This document shows positions 19,636-20,255 of a stretch of 20,255 nucleotides of DNA, piece after piece. Positions within the stretch are counted from its first letter, which is position 1. The number at the start of each line of letters is the position of its first letter. A program made the position numbers and the translations under genes. The notes below the pieces were generated by a model that was not told where the DNA came from, did no database searches, and was given only the letters and a program-made list of their open reading frames with translations. The stretch lies in NCBI GenBank assembly GCA_900551775.1, contig URXI01000047.1:1-20255 (forward strand), read 5' to 3'. Source of the DNA: an uncultured Eubacterium sp. (GTDB lineage Bacteria; Bacillota; Clostridia; Peptostreptococcales; Anaerovoracaceae).

Positions 19636-19664
19636 TTGCATCAAAGGGAATTTTGGTATATATT
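19636..19664 (+). promoter_or_regulatory. Sigma-A promoter of the Cys-rich membrane protein operon
   Basis: TTGCAT (19636-19641) and TATATT (19659-19664) are separated by 17 bp, 22 bp before the start codon. The -10 matches in 5 of 6 positions. Confidence 0.65.
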
Positions 19665-19686
19665 ATCACAATGGAGGTAATTTGAG

Positions 19687-19881
19687 ATGCATTATTTTAT
19701 AACTCATATCGGATATATCGTTATCGCGGCTGTAGCGATCGCCCTGGTGGGCTTTGCCGCTGTCTTCTTCGCCGAAAAGAATGAGGCGGAGAGGGACATC
19801 AACGATGAACGATGCGATTTCACCTGTTCGGGCTGCCCGAATGTTTCTGTCTGTCACAAAGAGGGGAAAAGGGATGTATAG
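19687..19881 (+). CDS. Small single-span membrane protein with a C-terminal cysteine cluster
   Basis: A 64-residue protein with one N-terminal membrane segment (IGYIVIAAVAIALVGFAAVFF, about 8-28) and a charged linker. A cysteine cluster follows, CDFTCSGCPNVSVC (Cys43, 47, 50, 56), then a short basic tail. A metal or iron-sulfur site near the membrane is possible. It resembles FeoB-associated Cys-rich proteins in layout but not clearly in sequence, and no feoB is visible. GGAGGTAATTTGAG precedes the ATG. The stop codon overlaps the start of the next gene by 8 bp, so the two are co-translated. Confidence 0.7.
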   Translation: MHYFITHIGYIVIAAVAIALVGFAAVFFAEKNEAERDINDERCDFTCSGCPNVSVCHKEGKRDV

Positions 19882-20255
19882 CACGACGCAGTGGTTTCTT
19901 TTCTTTTATATTTATTGCTTCTTTGGCTGGGTCTGGGAATCGGTTTATGTCTCAGTCAGAGCCAGAGAGTGGGTCAACCGTGGATTTATGCACGGACCCT
20001 TTCTGCCCATTTATGGCAGCGGCGCAATTGTGATTCTCCTCAGCACCATTGGCGTGCGTGACAATCTCTGGCTGATCTATCTCTTCGGTATGATCAGCTC
20101 GACGATTTTGGAATACTTTACAGGGGATGCCATGGAAAGGCTTTTTCATGTCAGGTATTGGGACTATACGCAGCACAAGTTCAACCTGAAAGGCCATGTC
20201 TGCCTGATGGTCTCTCTGGCCTGGGGCGCTTTTTCTATTTTGCTGGTCAAAGTTC
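19874..20255 (+). CDS. Putative ABC-transporter type IV / CmpB-type membrane protein, 5' part (runs off the window)
   Basis: The first 127 residues are visible. The opening MYSTTQWFLFFYIYCFFGWVWESVY, then WVNRGFMHGPFLPIYGSGA, SSTILEYFTGDAMERLFHVRYWDYTQHKFNLKGHVCL, are typical of the ABC_trans_CmpB family of clostridial membrane proteins. Despite the name, no transport activity is established. Four hydrophobic segments are seen so far. GAGGGGAAAAGG directly before ATG 19874 serves as ribosome-binding site and lies inside the preceding gene, giving translational coupling to the Cys-rich membrane protein. Confidence 0.85.
   Translation, partial: MYSTTQWFLFFYIYCFFGWVWESVYVSVRAREWVNRGFMHGPFLPIYGSGAIVILLSTIGVRDNLWLIYLFGMISSTILEYFTGDAMERLFHVRYWDYTQHKFNLKGHVCLMVSLAWGAFSILLVKV

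Noticed and set aside
1..20255. tRNA, rRNA, tmRNA or phage integration site
   Set aside because: No cloverleaf-like or conserved rRNA sequence was noticed on either strand, and no integrase or att-type repeat.

Overview
The window looks like a chromosomal piece from a spore-forming anaerobic clostridium (Bacillota). The strongest evidence is an intact spoIIGA-sigE-sigG sporulation locus. Supporting evidence is the C-terminal end of a 4-hydroxybutyryl-CoA dehydratase (amino-acid/4-aminobutyrate fermentation), two ferredoxin-nitroreductase fusions, a large radical SAM protein, strong Shine-Dalgarno sequences and sigma-A promoters. Dehydratases of this kind are known from Clostridium aminobutyricum and relatives (Anaerovorax/Emergencia-type Eubacteriales). 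That placement is inference from gene content, not from a marker gene. No rRNA, tRNA, CRISPR array or phage module was seen.

Layout. 1-363: 3' end of the dehydratase gene, closed by a terminator shared with a convergent Rpn/PD-(D/E)XK nuclease gene (458-1474, minus). 1601-1898: a gene-free, MITE-like element with 17-bp terminal inverted repeats and 10-bp flanking direct repeats. 1960-2739: first ferredoxin-nitroreductase. 2761-5200: spoIIGA, sigE and sigG behind a promoter with the long -35/-10 spacing and Spo0A-box overlap known from Bacillus spoIIG. 5268-6533: coaBC with its own promoter. 6658-7794: second ferredoxin-nitroreductase plus an ArsR-type repressor. 7803-9193: metal-exporter-like permease plus Fur-family regulator, with palindromic operator sequence at the start of the transcript. 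9203-10721: CorC/HlyC-type CNNM-CBS transporter behind a leader RNA carrying a 21-codon acidic leader ORF that stops directly at a terminator. 10821-11219: coiled-coil protein built of heptad repeats.

11319-14611: radical SAM/SPASM-like protein, then an operon of a NifU/IscU-like scaffold and a GGGtGRT-family protein of unknown function, closed by a 12-bp-stem terminator. 14715-15577: three small unknown proteins with their own promoters. 15657-16285: XRE regulator (minus) and, divergent from it, a leader RNA that fits the guanidine-IV (mepA) riboswitch, followed by a MATE efflux pump (16321-17673). 17621-19510 (minus): XRE-AbrB regulator, ABC ATPase and ABC-2 permease, with translational coupling; the permease 3' end overlaps the MATE 3' end. 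19687 to the end (plus): small Cys-rich membrane protein translationally coupled to a CmpB-type membrane protein that runs off the window.

The most interesting points are (1) the acidic leader-peptide/terminator arrangement ahead of the CorC-type transporter, which would make a coherent Mg2+- or translation-sensing switch, (2) the radical SAM, NifU-like and GGGtGRT neighbourhood, where the scaffold seems to lack the usual third cluster cysteine, (3) the guanidine-IV-like leader before the MATE pump, (4) the MITE-like element, and (5) the conserved architecture of the spoIIG promoter.
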